DNA of 64,000 nucleotides from Camelus bactrianus (GCF_048773025.1 NC_133540.1:80851501-80915500); one strand, 5' to 3'; shown: positions 12,805 through 25,559, counted from the first letter of the stretch. Notes: generated from the letters alone by a model not told the origin. Translations and numbers: made by a program.

Positions 12805-12895
12805 TTTGCAAAATGAATATAAAAACACTATTTACTTCATAGGACTATGCTGAAAACTGAACAAGATAATCCACGGAAGGTGTTCAGCACGGATT
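12805..12895 (+). repeat. Probable MIR fragment
   Basis: 'tttacttcataggactatgc' and 'aacaagataatccacggaag' followed by 'gtgttcagcac' fit the middle and 3' part of MIR. It lies directly after another MIR, so it may be a separate insertion or a split copy. Confidence 0.5.
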
Positions 12896-12899
12896 ATGT

Positions 12900-14080
12900 T
12901 AAGTAGATAATAAAAGCCTGTGGCTATTAGTAGGAGTAGGAGTAGAACATAGCAAAAACCATGTTCCCTCCCAGTCAGCCAGGAATAACGGCACCTTCCT
13001 GAGAATAGCTAAAGTGGGGAAAAGAAGCAAACAAACAAAAACATCATACCACCAAGTTCGCCAATTACACCGTGGAATATTAATGCTCATTTTATGCTGA
13101 TGCTGCTTTAATGTTAATTGGGAATCCAGAGCTTCCTTTATGCACATAATGAATATTTTTCCCATGCTCTACTTATTCATCCCTGACAATTACTAAGTTA
13201 ATTACTTCAAATCGGAGCTCATACTAGTTTTTAACCCTTTCAGTCTGCACTCACTGTGGAATTTAAATTTGGTTCTCAAAGTATTTTCATTATTGATATA
13301 AGTATGTAAATAAAATGCCTACAAAATATGATCAAAGTTCTTTTGAACATAATAATGTAGCAGATATAGGAAGATTTGAAAATGCAGGTCCTACAAAAAG
13401 CTTAGTTTGATCAAAAACTGTCAATGCAATTTACTTGATACTGACATTCCTTGGCCTCTGTACTCACACAACATGCGAACTTAAAATATAACTTGGAGGA
13501 ATATGAAATCTATTTACTTGGCTAAAAACTAGTAAAGATCCACCAAATTAATAAGAATATATAAAACTTAATATGCAGACAATATTTGGGCCTTTCTTAG
13601 GGACTTTCATCTTGGGTGTCAACTGAGCAGAGAGAGATACATATAGGAGCAAGAAAATGTCTGTTAAAACTCCAGAACTTTTGATGATTGATAATAAAGT
13701 CAGCAGGAAATTTTAATAACCTTGTAAAAATAAAAGTCAAATATCATCTCTAAAATAGTTTGGTTATTAAACTGAATTGTTAATTTCCAACTAAATATTT
13801 TGACCTACCCCATAAATAGTAAATCTTTTTTTTTTTTTTAATCTGTGGTTAACACTTAATGATTTCATCTATGTGTGGATCACGTCACTTTCTGGTTTTA
13901 TGCTTTGGTGTTGGTTTAGACTAGGATGGATGTATCTCACCAGGTCAAGAGGAAATACTGTCATTGATTTTCATGACCTTGAGAGCACAAGCACATGCAT
14001 TAACAATACTGCACCATAAAAGGCTACTGTACCACCACAAGCACTAAACAAAAACATAGAGGCAGATTATTTACATAAAA
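12900..14080. other. Unrecognised sequence
   Basis: No gene or repeat recognised. It includes a T-run at about 13827-13840. The 88-codon minus-strand frame at 12899-13165 shows no domain that I know. Confidence 0.5.
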
Positions 14081-14084
14081 GGCA

Positions 14085-14480
14085 TACTTTATATAATGGA
14101 ATATTATTTTGTCTAAAAAAGGAATAAAAGTCTGACATATGCTACAATACAGCATTTATTAAAGACAGTATGTTAAGTGATAGTAAGGTAGGCACAAAAG
14201 GACAAAAATTGTATGATTCTAACTTCGTGATGTACCTAGAGTAGTCAAATTCATAGACACTGAATGTGGAATGATGGCTGCCAGGGGCTGGGATGAGAAC
14301 GTGATAGGAAGTTATTATTTAAGGGATGCAGACACTCAGTTTGGGTAGATGAAAAAAATCTGATAATGGATGGTGGTGACAGACACACAGCAATGGTAAA
14401 TGTGCTTAAGGTCACAGATAAAACTCTCCCCAAATAGTTAAATGATAAATTTTATTATGTATATTTTACCACAGCAAAAG
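14085..14480 (+). mobile_element. L1MB-type LINE 3' end
   Basis: The order of blocks matches older eutherian L1 3' UTRs: 'ggaatattattttgtctaaa', 'gacatatgctacaatacagc', 'ttgtatgattctaacttcg', 'ggctgccaggggctggga', 'gatagtggtgatgg'-like text, and a terminal 'tattttaccacagcaaaag'. It is 5' truncated to the last 400 bp or so and clearly diverged, so it is older than the L1 at 8160-9130. Confidence 0.8.
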
Positions 14481-16788
14481 AAAAGACATATTCTCAAATT
14501 CTTTTAGAGTAAGTGTAGGCTGTCAATGACCATGAAAGAAGATACACACTTTGAAATGAGGTTATTAAGCTAAAATATGAAAGTAGATAAAAGCACAACA
14601 AATCAAATTTCCTTATTCTAGAGTTTCTTCAAACTTGACTTTGGTTTTAGTTATTTTTATTCCGAAGAAATGATTTTTTAATTGTCTCTCTTTCTCATTC
14701 TTCAATATTGACCAAAGTGACTATTCTATCAATACAATAGTTTCTATATTTTCTGGGCAAAGAAATAAACTCCCCAGGTTTAATGGAAAGACTAAAAAAG
14801 TGTAAAGGCCAATCTAAAACTCCTGAAGGAAATTTAGTACTGACACAGATTCTATTTAAATGTGGTGGGATTAGAAAAGCAAGAAAATAATTTCTTGCAA
14901 ATTATCCATTTTATTTCATTTAGATTTTATTAAAAATTTCTTAGTCAAGATCATAGTTTTCAAAGAGTCAACATTATCATCAAAGTTTGCCTGTCATGTG
15001 ATAGAAACACAATACATTTTCAGAATTACCAGACCTACAGTATTTATATGTACGGTATCTAGAACAGAAATATGCCAAAGTCTGTTATTTCCCATCTCAT
15101 TGTCAAAATTATATTAATTCAAAGCCCAAATAAATATGACCTGTCAATAGCCAGAGGACTTTAGTAACAGACATAAGACTAGAAGAAAAAAAATCTTCCA
15201 ACTTCAAGTTCTGTGCTTCCTCATTATAATACTAAAAATGTTCTTAATTAGTTCCCATCCCAGATGCATTTGGCAAACATCTATTAATCTATTATGAGAT
15301 GCATGCTAAACTAAATACAGATTTTTAATTCCAAGTCACAATCCCATTCTCAAAATCTCTCTGAAAATGGAAAGATTTTTTTTCTATGTTTACAATAAAC
15401 ATTTTGATGACAAATGCTGATCTGAAGTGAAAAGAGGCTATTTATAGTTCCACATATTGCAAATATTCATATCTTCCACTGCATAAATATGAATCATTAT
15501 GGGGTGCTGCCCCAGATCCTGATGGGAGTGTTACACAATAAACTTAGCCAATATCTTACCTTTGCTAAAAAAAAAAAAAAGAAATTCTGAAGTACATCTC
15601 ATTTTTGTTTTGAAAGGATTTCAGACCTGTACTAAAATCAATTTCTAAATATTAGTGGTTATATTAAAAAAAATATATTTACAGGGGTGTCACACAAGTT
15701 GTGGCTTGTATTATGTAAAATCATTTCTTTTAGCTTAGAGATTAAATTACGAATTCTGTTTCATTTATTGCATAAACAATACATTATTTCTTGTTCTTGT
15801 AATATGTAGGTAAGTATTTATTTTGTTGGTTTATCATTGTTTTTGGTTTAACAACATAAAGGAATTCCAGTTCTTAGTTCATTTCTATTCTCAACTTGCC
15901 AACAAATCTAATCCTGTATATACACATAAATGCCAGAAGTACAGCCTGTTATGCATGAAGGAAGAAGATGACATTTTTTTCAACTACAATAGATTAATGG
16001 CAATAGATTAAAATAAACTGTTAAAAATGTGGCATGATATTAACGAAGTCCCTAATAGTCCCTGTTTCCCAATTGCTTGAATAAGAAAGCAGGTATAACT
16101 AAAGTTAATTGGGCCATTAACCTAGAACAACAAAAACCTCTTAAAGCACTTTCTCATGTTTTACATCTTCCCAAACAAAACCATCTTTAATATGTACCAT
16201 GAGGAAATTGAAAATGTAAATTAATGGAATAATGTGCTCAGCTTCACAGAATCACCCTGAGACCTCCTGGGAAAATGTGCCTTGTGATAGATATTCCTCT
16301 TTCCATGTACAGACAGATCATCAATTCCCTAAAATTGATTAAATTAAAGAATGTTCTCCCATGATGATGAGTAGTCTTATTTGGCTACTAAACTATAATC
16401 AAGTAAAACTCAGTTGGATATATTTATTATAAATTTTTCCCACAATAAATAAATAATAAAACGAACAACATACTAGTGACAATCTATCCAGGTCTGAGGA
16501 AAGCTTTTGTCTTACACAAAGCTATTGATTTACAAGGACAGCACAGGTAGAAGGAGCAGAGAACTACTGAAATGGATGGGAAATAGGTTCAAATGTGGAT
16601 ACAGACAGTGCCAATAAAAGAATTAACGAACAGCAAACAGCCTTCACCCCTCCAAAAAAAATCTGGATAGATCAGATAGCAGAGGACATTCAAGGAGAGG
16701 AGGCAATTTTAGGTAGGATCATCTTTGCTATTATTTGACTTTGAGAAAAACCTTCCAAAAATAATCAGATTAAGTATAAGAATGGTTC

Positions 16789-16809
16789 ATATATATATAT
16801 ATATATATA
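16789..16809. repeat. (AT)n microsatellite
   Basis: An uninterrupted alternating AT run, followed by further AT-rich text to about 16850. Confidence 0.95.
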
Positions 16810-17723
16810 GTTTGATACATATATAATTTTATATACACTTTATATATATTTTAATTTAGGTATTTATCCCAATTATCTTTATAAGTAAGGAATTAGTTGG
16901 CTGACTTTCAATTTTAAAATTTACTTTTATACATCATGATGCTTTAAATAGGAATACTCAGAGAATCACAATTCAAAATAGCTAAAACATCAAAAAATTC
17001 TATTTTCTCAAAGTTCCCAAATTTAGCATAGACCTCCCCCCACAAGATATAATTTGATCAGCAATTCAGTAATATCATCAAAGACCTAGATCCTTTTCAT
17101 CTTTCTATTATAATGTTCTCATCATTACCTTCTATTTTCCCTTGTGGTTGCCCAATGCCTGCCATTATTTTGGGGGGCAAGGGCCAGATATAAGCATCTG
17201 ATATCCTAATGATCAAGAAGTCATCCATCTCTGTGTTTTTCTATGAGGAATGAGAAAATCTTTCTGGGAACATCTAATATTATTTTAATTTATGATTCCA
17301 TGGACAGAACTAGAATACATGTCCATTCCTATCACAGTCACTGACAAGAAAAAAAGACATGTATTTGGCTGGCTACAGACAGCCTTCTAAGATTACATGG
17401 ATGCTGGGAGGTATACCACTGTGACCCCTAAGTAAATGCTTTATACTTTAACACAATTTTAGAAAGTTTTAAAATATTTTATAGCAAACTCCAGATTGTT
17501 TTCTGTGTTGTTAGAAATACAAAATATCTGGTGATAAATTTGGTGACATGTTTAGTGACATGTAAGTCTGCAAAAATTTCAGAGTAAAAGCTTAAGACAA
17601 CTAAAAGGACTTAGGTATTTCTGAATTACATGTAGTTTGAATTATTTTATGCATGTAGAATTGTCATTTCCTTTTTCACTTGTCATGGGAAAACTAAAAT
17701 ACTCCAGGATCCCCATTTATTTA

Positions 17724-17768
17724 TATCTTCAGTATGTTCAGTCTTGTATCTTCAGTATGTTCAGTCTT
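17724..17768. repeat. Perfect short tandem duplication
   Basis: A 22-bp unit beginning 'tatcttcagtatgttc' occurs twice without mismatch, at 17724-17745 and 17747-17768, a 23-bp period. The identity suggests a fairly recent local slippage or repair event. Confidence 0.95.
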
Positions 17769-19166
17769 ACTTTCCTGACTCACTTACTTATTTTTTGTTT
17801 GTTGCAGCTTTTAATTAAGTTTAACTCTATGATAATCATTGTGCTGGCCCACCAAGCATTCCTCAGCCTTTTGTTTTCCTTTGCAAGTCTACACTCCAAC
17901 TTGACATTTTCTTTATGTAATTCTAATTCTTGCCACTTTTCCTATTTTGTGAAATCATTTCTAAAAGGATATCTTTAAAACTTATACCCCCAAAATAAAG
18001 CATTAGGTCTGAAAACTACATTTCTTTAAAATACATCATGTATGTAGACCAAGAGTAATGTACTTCAAAATGGAGCAATAAAGAAATTCAGAAAGCACAG
18101 GTGTAGTATCATGTTATTTACTCTAATTATTCTTAGTTAGATTTACTATTTCTGATCTTTTGGAGAAATAAAATGCGTTCTATCTGTATATTTAGTGGTT
18201 ATCAATGATTACCAAGAGAAATTCCCTTTCATTTGCAATTACCTTTTTTTTCTATGCACCTTTAGGAGAATCCCCTGATTTTGCATTTGTTTTTAAAAAG
18301 TAAAGCATACAGCACATTCATTATGTACTTTACACATTGTTTATTAAAAATCCACTAACATTTGCTTCAAAAAATTAAGGGTTCTTTGATAACAATAAAG
18401 AATCTGAAATTAGCACTCAAAAACCCCAGATATCTAGATATATGCTCCTGGGTTTAGTATTTCAGTATTACTGTGAAGCCACTCAGGCTGCTATCCAATC
18501 TTGTTGTGTCCTTATTTAATGCAAGGCTGATGTAGGAAGAGCTGCTATTAAATTGTAAAGCAGTGTCTCAGTAAGGCATCCATGAATCTCACTGAGGCCT
18601 GTCAAAATCAAGCAGCTAATAATCCTATAGACACCCTAGAAAGCACAGTGCATGTGAGCCCAGGGTGAAGAGTTTATCTTTATTACCCCCTTTAAAGTAT
18701 CTCTCTATCTTGTTGAATTGAACATGTCAGATGACCCTATGGCCACATGATCTATGCTCAGGATAGAGAAAAATGAGTAGAACTTGTAAGACTATCTGTT
18801 GCTGTCGACAAAGCTAAACTTCCGAACAAGACATCACTTACTTTAGTGTAAAGAGCAGAGAAACAGGCATCCGAATATCTGAGTTTTGAGAACTCTTCCC
18901 CACTTACTCGCTTTTCGATAGCAGTATGCGTACCTGTCAGATATTAACTACCGAGTACATGGAATAAAACCCAGGCTGAGAAACCTAGGTTGAAAGGATG
19001 AGAATATGTAATTAGTGTAAACCAGAAGTAGACAAGTCTCCAGAACTATTGGGGTTATTCTTTCTCTTAATACTAAATAGCACAGTTCCAGTTTCCTTTC
19101 CAAGTCCTATGGGAAGCTCAACACTGGGGCCACTCTTAGGACAAAGGGGCTTCTTGACAGAAGTTT

Positions 19167-19185
19167 TGTGTGTGTGTGTGTGTGT
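19167..19185. repeat. (TG)n microsatellite
   Basis: About nine uninterrupted TG units. Confidence 0.95.
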
Positions 19186-19804
19186 TTTAATATTCTTTAT
19201 TGTCAAATATGTTATTGCTCAATAATTTCACATCTCCCATCACAATAAAAAGTTTATTTTATTATTCACAGTGGCATGGCTGTTTGGAACTTGCTCGTAA
19301 CAATACAGATCTTCCTGCCTCTGAAGTATCCTAATTTCATATATTTCATGTTAGTTACAGCACTACCTGACACTGCTCCCTCCACCATGCCTGCCATGCA
19401 AACTGGCTTCCACTGGTGGCTTCAATGGCTGTTACTGGGCCTCCCAGATGATGACCACAAATGCAAGTCTTCCACAGAGCATGCAAAAATGTCAATAGTA
19501 ATTTATTTTCTGGTCATCTTAAATTTGCAGTTTCAAATTTTATGCTGCAAACACAGAATAATGCATCTTGCAACCATGTTTCTCTTGAACTTGAAAAACG
19601 TGATATATTTCCTCAGAAGTTTAAGCTCTTCTCTTACTATTGGTTGCTTGGGGGAAGCATCTTGGTGTGCTGTAGACCAAGATGGCTTAAATTCAAACTA
19701 ACATGTAATTTAATCAGCAGAATAATCTTTTCTGTGTTTAATATGTTCATTACTTGTTAAGAACCTCTTTCAATTTGTCTTAAGAGATAATATTCTATGA
19801 TACA

Positions 19805-19868
19805 GGCATCTTATTCCCATTTCATAAGTGAAAAACTGAGGCTTAGAGATGCTTAACTAAGAAAACTA
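19805..19868 (-). repeat. MIR-class fragment
   Basis: 'cccatttcataagtgaaaaa' and 'ctgaggcttagagatgctta' match the reverse complement of the MIR core ('cccattttacagatgagg', 'ctgaggctcagagaggtta'). Confidence 0.65.
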
Positions 19869-20073
19869 ATGTGACCAAAATGGAACAACTTTAATTTGTC
19901 TGATAATAATTTAAATTTGAATAATTTAAAGTATATGATAGAGAATTTCAAAACTTGTCTTGCACTCCTATACCAAATATCAGATGTCAATATTTGTGAT
20001 TAATTAATTTAGCATATTTCATCAAATTTATGACACTGAAGACTATTGAAAAGAAAAAAGTTGTATGTGACAA

Positions 20074-20407
20074 TGTTACAGACTGAACTGTTGCTCCCCA
20101 AAATTCATATGTTGAAGCTTTGACTCATCTTGTGATTGTATTTGGAGATAGGTCCTTCAAGAAAGTCATCAAAGTTAAATGAGGTCATAAGAGCGAGGCC
20201 CTAATCCAGTAGGACTTGTGTTCATATAATGGGAGATAAGGTCATGTGAAAAGGTAATCATCCCTAAACCAGGAAGAGAGGTCTCACCAGAAACCAAACT
20301 CACCAACACATTGATTTTGGATTTCTAGGCCTCAGAACTGTGATACAACAAATTTGTTCAAGTCACCCCATCTGTGGTATTCTGTTATGAGAGCCTGAGC
20401 TAATACA
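20074..20407 (+). mobile_element. MaLR-type (MST/MLT1) solo LTR with perfect target duplication (fossil)
   Basis: The LTR starts 'tgttacagactgaactgttg' and continues with 'aaaattcatatgttgaagct', 'gaggtcataagagcgaggcc', 'ccaggaagagaggtctcacc' and 'gattttggatttctaggcct'. It ends 'gagcctgagctaataca', which is the MaLR pattern with TG...CA ends. The five bases 'gacaa' precede it (20069-20073) and follow it (20408-20412), a perfect 5-bp target-site duplication. It is a solo LTR: no internal region is present. MaLR elements were active early in mammalian evolution, so it is old. Confidence 0.93.
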
Positions 20408-20734
20408 GACAATAAAATGATCTTGCACTATTTCACATAATTTGACATTTTTACTGTTAAAAGTTTTTAAAGACTCTATGAAAAGAAAATTAAAGTTGCA
20501 GATTTTAGTGAAACAATGCAGATTCTGTCCTTATTAATGAGTTTGATACTCATGTTATTTATGAGCTGTATCTTGAGAATAAAAATAGTATGAAAAAAAG
20601 ATGAAAACAATATTCTTAGAGTACTTTTAATGTTTTACCATGCCTTGGTAAAAGTGTGTTTTCTCTAAATTTACATTATGTGATAGTAATGGATTTCAAA
20701 TAGAATAGAGATATCCAGTCAATCTGGCCAATAT

Positions 20735-20805
20735 TTTTTTATAAGAGGACACCAAGGTCCACAGAAGTTAAGTGATTTGTTAAAGGTCAGAATTAAGTCC
20801 TGGCA
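20735..20805 (-). repeat. MIR-class fragment
   Basis: 'ccacagaagttaagtgattt' followed by 'gttaaaggtcag' matches the reverse strand of MIR ('agagaggttaagtaacttgc', 'caaggtcacacagc'). Confidence 0.55.
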
Positions 20806-21249
20806 AATATAGGATTATAACCAGTCTACTATATCCAGTTAGTGTCCCTATCTGCTGCTTTCTTAAATACCTGCTCTCAGATAGAATGTATTTTATATAT
20901 GAACTGGGAAAATGAGGTAAGTTTTATATAGATTCAAAAGATCAGAAAAAACATAATGGCCTCTAGGAGGTTTTATAGTGAAACTAATTTGGGAATATCA
21001 ATGCTACATTTTTCTCTTACAATCTGCTCTACTGTATGTGACATCTACCCATTCCTCTCCTGCAACTTGGAACTACATCATTTGAACTATATGGTTCCTG
21101 AGGTTCCCGAGCAGGAAAGGAGAGAGATGAAGCAATGGGTCCCAGTTACCTTAGCCTACAAATCATTTTTGCTCTCAGTTTATTGAAAAGGACCAGTCAA
21201 ATGACTCCAACTTAAATATAAAGGTGTCTGTGAAGATGCCCATGGTGGG

Positions 21250-21639
21250 TGCCATGGATTGAATTGTATCCTCCCAGCATTCATGTGTTGAAGGCATAAC
21301 CCCCAGTGTAATAGTGTTTGGAGATAGAACTTATAAGGAGGTAATTAAGGTTAAATGGAGTCACAAGAATGGAGCCCTCATCCAATAGGACTTGTAGCCT
21401 TATAAGAAGAGACAGCATAGATCTCACTGTATCCATCTCTAGATGCAAAAAGAAGAGGACATGTAGGCACACCATGAGATGATGGATGACTACACACCAA
21501 GAGAAAAGGCTTCAGAATGAAACCTACCTTGCCAGCACCTTAGACTTCCCAGCCTCTAGAATCATGTGAAATAAATTTCTGTCGTTTAGGCCACTCTGTC
21601 TGGGCTATTTAGTTATGGCAGCCCAAGCTGGCTAATACA
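21250..21639 (+). mobile_element. MaLR-type (MLT1/MST) solo LTR (fossil)
   Basis: Starts 'tgccatggattgaattgtat', then 'attcatgtgttgaaggcata', 'gagccctcatccaatagg', 'ttataagaagaga', 'cagcctctagaatcatgtga' and 'aataaatttctgtcgtttag', and ends 'caagctggctaataca'. This is the full MaLR LTR layout with its polyadenylation signal 'aataaa'. Flanking 5-mers 'gtggg' and 'gaggg' are a near-matching target duplication. It lies 0.85 kb downstream of another MaLR LTR in the same orientation but carries a different unit sequence, so it looks like an independent insertion. Confidence 0.9.
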
Positions 21640-21859
21640 GAGGGATGATGAAAACTTTTTTGTCTCTCTCCTTTTCCTTTTTGGTTATTATTGTTGTTTT
21701 TGTTATTAGTTTAGTTTACAGTCTCCTTTGCCATATTGGAAATTAGATGCAAGCAGACCATATTCTTTGATTAGAAGTTTTCCTTGTCAATAGCAGATGC
21801 ATCATAGATAAGTATCCTTTTCCATTTAGAAAATTTTCACATTGTATGGATACAGCTTT

Positions 21860-21995
21860 GGGTCAGGAAAGCCAGTGCAATTTATAGGTTAAGAACACAG
21901 ACTCTGAAAGTAATCTGTCTGGATTTGCATTCTAGCTCTACCACTTTCTAGTGAAGGACTTTGGAAAAATCACCTTCCTGCCTAAAGTGAATATA
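21860..21995 (+). repeat. MIR SINE
   Basis: 'aggttaagaacacagactct' matches the MIR 5' part ('ggttaagagcacggactctg'). It is followed by 'tctggatttgcattctagct' (B-box region), 'ctaccactttctag' and 'aaatcaccttcctgcct'. Confidence 0.85.
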
Positions 21996-22084
21996 AGCCC
22001 TAGTAAAGGGACTAAGACGATACATCGCAGCCTCAAGTCCTTACCCATTAGCACTGTGAGTAACTTACCCATCAGCATTGTGGC

Positions 22085-22402
22085 AAACTTCCTTAAAGTC
22101 AGATAAGAAGTGTTCTTGGTTCTGTGGCCATAGAGCTTTTATCACGAGTACCCATCCAACACCGCCATTACAGCAGTGAAAGCAGCCACAGATAATACAT
22201 AAATGAATGATCACGATGGTGATCAAGCAGAACTTTATCATCATGGAAGGTTGAATTTCATATAATTTTCACGTGTCACAATGTGTTATTCCACTTTTGA
22301 TTTTCTTCCCAAAGGACTGCAAATATAAAGGCCATTCTTAGCTCATGGAGTATGTAAAAACAAGAGTGGGCAGGATTTATCCTATAGTTTGCCATCCCCT
22401 CC
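22085..22402 (+). mobile_element. Nonautonomous hAT-type DNA transposon, 3' portion
   Basis: The blocks 'gtggccatagagcttttatc', 'gccattacagcagtgaaagc', 'agccacagataatacataaa', 'tgaatttcatataattttca', 'ggccattcttagctcatgg' and the end 'tatagtttgccatcccct' follow a mammalian repeat. That repeat's 3' terminus reads 'gccgtagtttgccgacccct' in my memory of the consensus. The 5' inverted repeat is much less clear. I place it in the hAT group by memory and do not assign a subfamily. Confidence 0.65.
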
Positions 22403-22859
22403 TTATAAAATACAAAAGTTGAGTTACGACATCTAATAAGTCTTATATCAGAAACTAATTTTAACATTTTTTAAGACTACTCTGGAATGAACAGTGAAAC
22501 CGGCTTCAGATAAGGTATTGACCATTAGCATCAGAGCACAACCACCAAATATGATGCAATTATTTTTTTTTAAAGAGGAAGAAACCCTGTGACTGATGAA
22601 TATATTCATACTCATACACGTAATGGCTAACTCAAAAATAAATTTAAGAGGAGAATGTAGTGAATGTGATATTATTTGGAAAGGACATAATAATTCCTGC
22701 ATGTGCAAATTTTACTGGAATTTTCAGAGTACAGTGTGCCAACTGGGAGAAACTTATCCCTTAAGAAGAGTTGTTTATGACATGAAAAGTGCTCTTTAAA
22801 TATCACTTGGGACCACCAAAACACTTGCTTGAAATACACATGGTTACTGTGCATCTTAA

Positions 22860-24815
22860 TGGGCTTAACTGAAGAGTTTAATAAATTAAAATCTGGCAGA
22901 AGTAATTGAAAAAGTGATTGATAATGCTAATAATATGTTGAAAGCATTAAAGATCTAGAAGTAGCTAATTCTATGGATATCTTGGGAGGTTGTAGGTAAT
23001 TATGACAGTGGTTATGTCAGCTCAAAGCCAAACATCTGGTTGCAGAGTGAAACATTCACTCAATTATTCCAAAGCTTTCATGTTCAGGACAAACATCTGA
23101 ATGATTAAGTGGAATATTCACCTTTTATTTAAATTGGTAGAACCTACGAATTACATTACAGTGGAGGCTCTAATATAGGAATGAAAATGAGTCAGATGCT
23201 CTGAGCTGCCTTTTGTAATAGATACAAATCCTTTTATGCTGAAATTTAGTAGCTTGTATATTAGAAGATAACAATGATGACTATAATATGTAAGGTAACA
23301 ATGATGACTATAATATGTAATAGAAGTAGCAACATTAATAGAATAAATCAACACCCTGTGATCTGCATTCTTCTGTTATTTTCTCCAACTCTCAACCCTG
23401 ATCTAGGTGAGGAAATGATGCCAGTTGAAAACTAAGCCATAAAGTAGCTTTCTCAATGTTACCCAAAATAAGGGGCAGAGGAAGATTAGTCTTCAATATT
23501 ATGATTCCTAAAAAGACCAAATTCTTCAATATTTGCACATGTTGCATGGCTTACAAATGGATGGACTCTTTACCTTTGCACATAGCGTTCTGCAGGCTTT
23601 TTCATAACAAATTATACTTAAAGGAAATTAGAGATATAGAGTGAGTTGGGGTTACAGAGCTAGTAAATAACAGGTGCTAGATGCAAACACAGGCTTTTGT
23701 GACCCAGATTTAAAATGTCATTTTGTGTAAAATACATGAAGAAATCATGTGATAAAATCCATGTGATTAATTTATATTCAAATTAAGTTCTAAATAGAAA
23801 AATAAAATAAAACTACTCATAAGAGTTGATATATTAGTAAGACACCAGAAATGACTTTGTATAAATGTATGACCTACATTTAGGGACAGTGAAAACACTA
23901 AAACATGATCATTGTAAGTAGTTTCCAATCAAATATATCAATTTCCAATCAATTAATTATACTAGCATTTATAGTTTCAAAACTGTAACCTTTCAAAAGT
24001 GTTTTGTTATTTTACTCATCCAAATATATGCAGAAACTCTTTTGAGTTCTTAATCAGCATTCAGTAAAGCATCCAGTAGAGTGTAGGCCTTTAATACATG
24101 CTTATTGAAGTCAACCAGTAACAAATCATACAGGAAAATCTGCCATTTACTAGGGAGTATTGTTCTTTCTAACTACAAAGTTACCACTTTTGGAGAGCAA
24201 ATGTTTTCAGCTAAACTCGCCAATCTTAACCTTATTTAATTCAAAATGTTACCAAGTTGGATTAAACAGTGTATTATTCAGAAGAGACCCAAATTTTATC
24301 AGTTCTCTCAAATCAATTCCATTTTCACAAAACAAGTATCTGCCACATCAAAGGAATGTGGCTCTGGTAGCCCAAAAAAGAATACATCACCCATGACAAT
24401 TATTTTGAAGTGGAGGGAAGAAAAAAAAACCTGTCACTTACAGGCAGAAGGTTAAAAAAGGTTGTAAAAATATCTGTATCATTACATTTTATTCCTGCAC
24501 CAGGCATAGATGCACAATTAAAGGAGAAGAGAAGGGTATCCTTATAAAGGACGTATCAATTGTACAAACTAGTTGCAAAAAGTGGTATAAAAAAAGTCTT
24601 CATTTAGGATTTGTTTATTGATTTGTATTTAGTTCTAACCAACAGACTAATAAGTAAAGGTTACTGTTATTTGCATATTTAAAAAAAAATTGCAGGTACA
24701 GATTTACTTAAATGTGTGTTTTAAAGAAAAGCATGAAATTAAAATAAAAAATAAGGACTACATGTTAAATATATTTTGCACAATCTGCTATAATATTAAT
24801 AGTCCATTTAATTTA
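22860..24815. other. Mostly unrecognised sequence
   Basis: No gene seen. It contains a perfect tandem duplication at 23269-23320 and a possible minus-strand MIR at about 23605-23710 ('gagttggggttacagagcta', resembling 'ggtcacacagctagtaagtg'). Confidence 0.5.
23269..23320. repeat. Perfect 27-bp-period tandem duplication
   Basis: The 25-bp unit beginning 'taacaatgatgactataata' occurs at 23269-23293 and 23296-23320 with no mismatch. It encodes nothing recognisable. Confidence 0.95.
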
Positions 24816-24819
24816 GTTC

Positions 24820-25555
24820 TCAGTCCTCAACTTAATTGACCTTTCAGCATCATTTGAGACTGCTGATTGCTTGCTCTTCACAGATGTACTGTTTTCAACT
24901 GGCTTCCAGGACATAACTTTCTTTGGTTTATGTTTTCCCTTTTATATAGCACTGATAATAAGCATCCTCTGCAGCTTCCTTGTTTCTCCTAGGCCTTTTA
25001 ATGTTAAAGTAAGTACCCCTGATTCAGTTCTTTAGGGCTTCTTTTTAATTTCTGCACTCATTCTCTTAGTAATCTGATCCAATCCCATCTCTTTAAATAC
25101 CACTAATATGGGGATGCTCCCAGTTTTATTTCTCCAGCAGACTTCCTTTCCAAATTCTTACTTTTATATGCCCAACTTCATCTATAAAGATTATAATTTC
25201 CATATTCCAAATTTGAACCATTAGTATTGCCTCCAAACTTGCCCTTCCAAGAGTCTACCACACTTCAATTGATAGCCATTGTAGTCTTCGGGTTGCCAAG
25301 TCTAAAACTCTTGCAGACATGCTTGGTTTCTTTCATTATCTCACATGCTACATCTAATTCATCAGTAAACCCTGTGGGATCTATTTCCAAAGCAGGACCA
25401 AACCATTTCTCATCAAATCTATAGCCACAAGTTGTCTGAACTATATTTATTCCTCATGGAAGTAAAGGCTTTAGCTTTATAAAAGTTCTTTTACTTCTAT
25501 TTTATACCACTACAGTCTAATTTCAACACAGCAGCCAAAGTAATTTCTCAGGCAG
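24820..25555 (+). repeat. L2 LINE, ORF2 C-terminal region
   Basis: Sense-strand L2. 'gagactgctgattgcttgct' begins the part I can follow. Then come 'caactggcttccaggacat', 'tagtaatctgatccaatccc', 'tctttaaataccactaatat', 'acatgctacatctaattcat', 'agtaaaccctgtgggatct' and 'cactacagtctaatttcaac' with 'acagcagccaaagtaatt'. These are the L2 reverse-transcriptase C-terminal blocks in consensus order. The 65-codon frame at 25227-25424 is a surviving scrap of this ORF2. The 3' UTR is absent. It is ancient and inactive. Confidence 0.85.
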
Positions 25556-25559
25556 AAGG

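Larger units (their letters stand above)
14481..19800. other. Long unrecognised AT-rich stretch
   Basis: About 5.3 kb without a gene or a named interspersed repeat that I can defend. It holds an A-run near 15567-15580, an AT microsatellite, a TG microsatellite and one perfect short tandem duplication, listed separately. Overlapping plus-strand frames at 19276-19760 and a 113-codon frame at 17637-17978 show no recognisable domain. Confidence 0.5.

Noticed and set aside
19276-19760. Overlapping 141- and 99-codon frames as a possible gene
   Set aside because: Two frames overlap in the same DNA, neither shows a domain, and there is no promoter or splice context. In 64 kb of DNA a frame of this length by chance is not surprising.
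25227-25424. 65-codon plus-strand gene
   Set aside because: It matches the L2 ORF2 C-terminal region and lies in an L2 fragment that continues on both sides.
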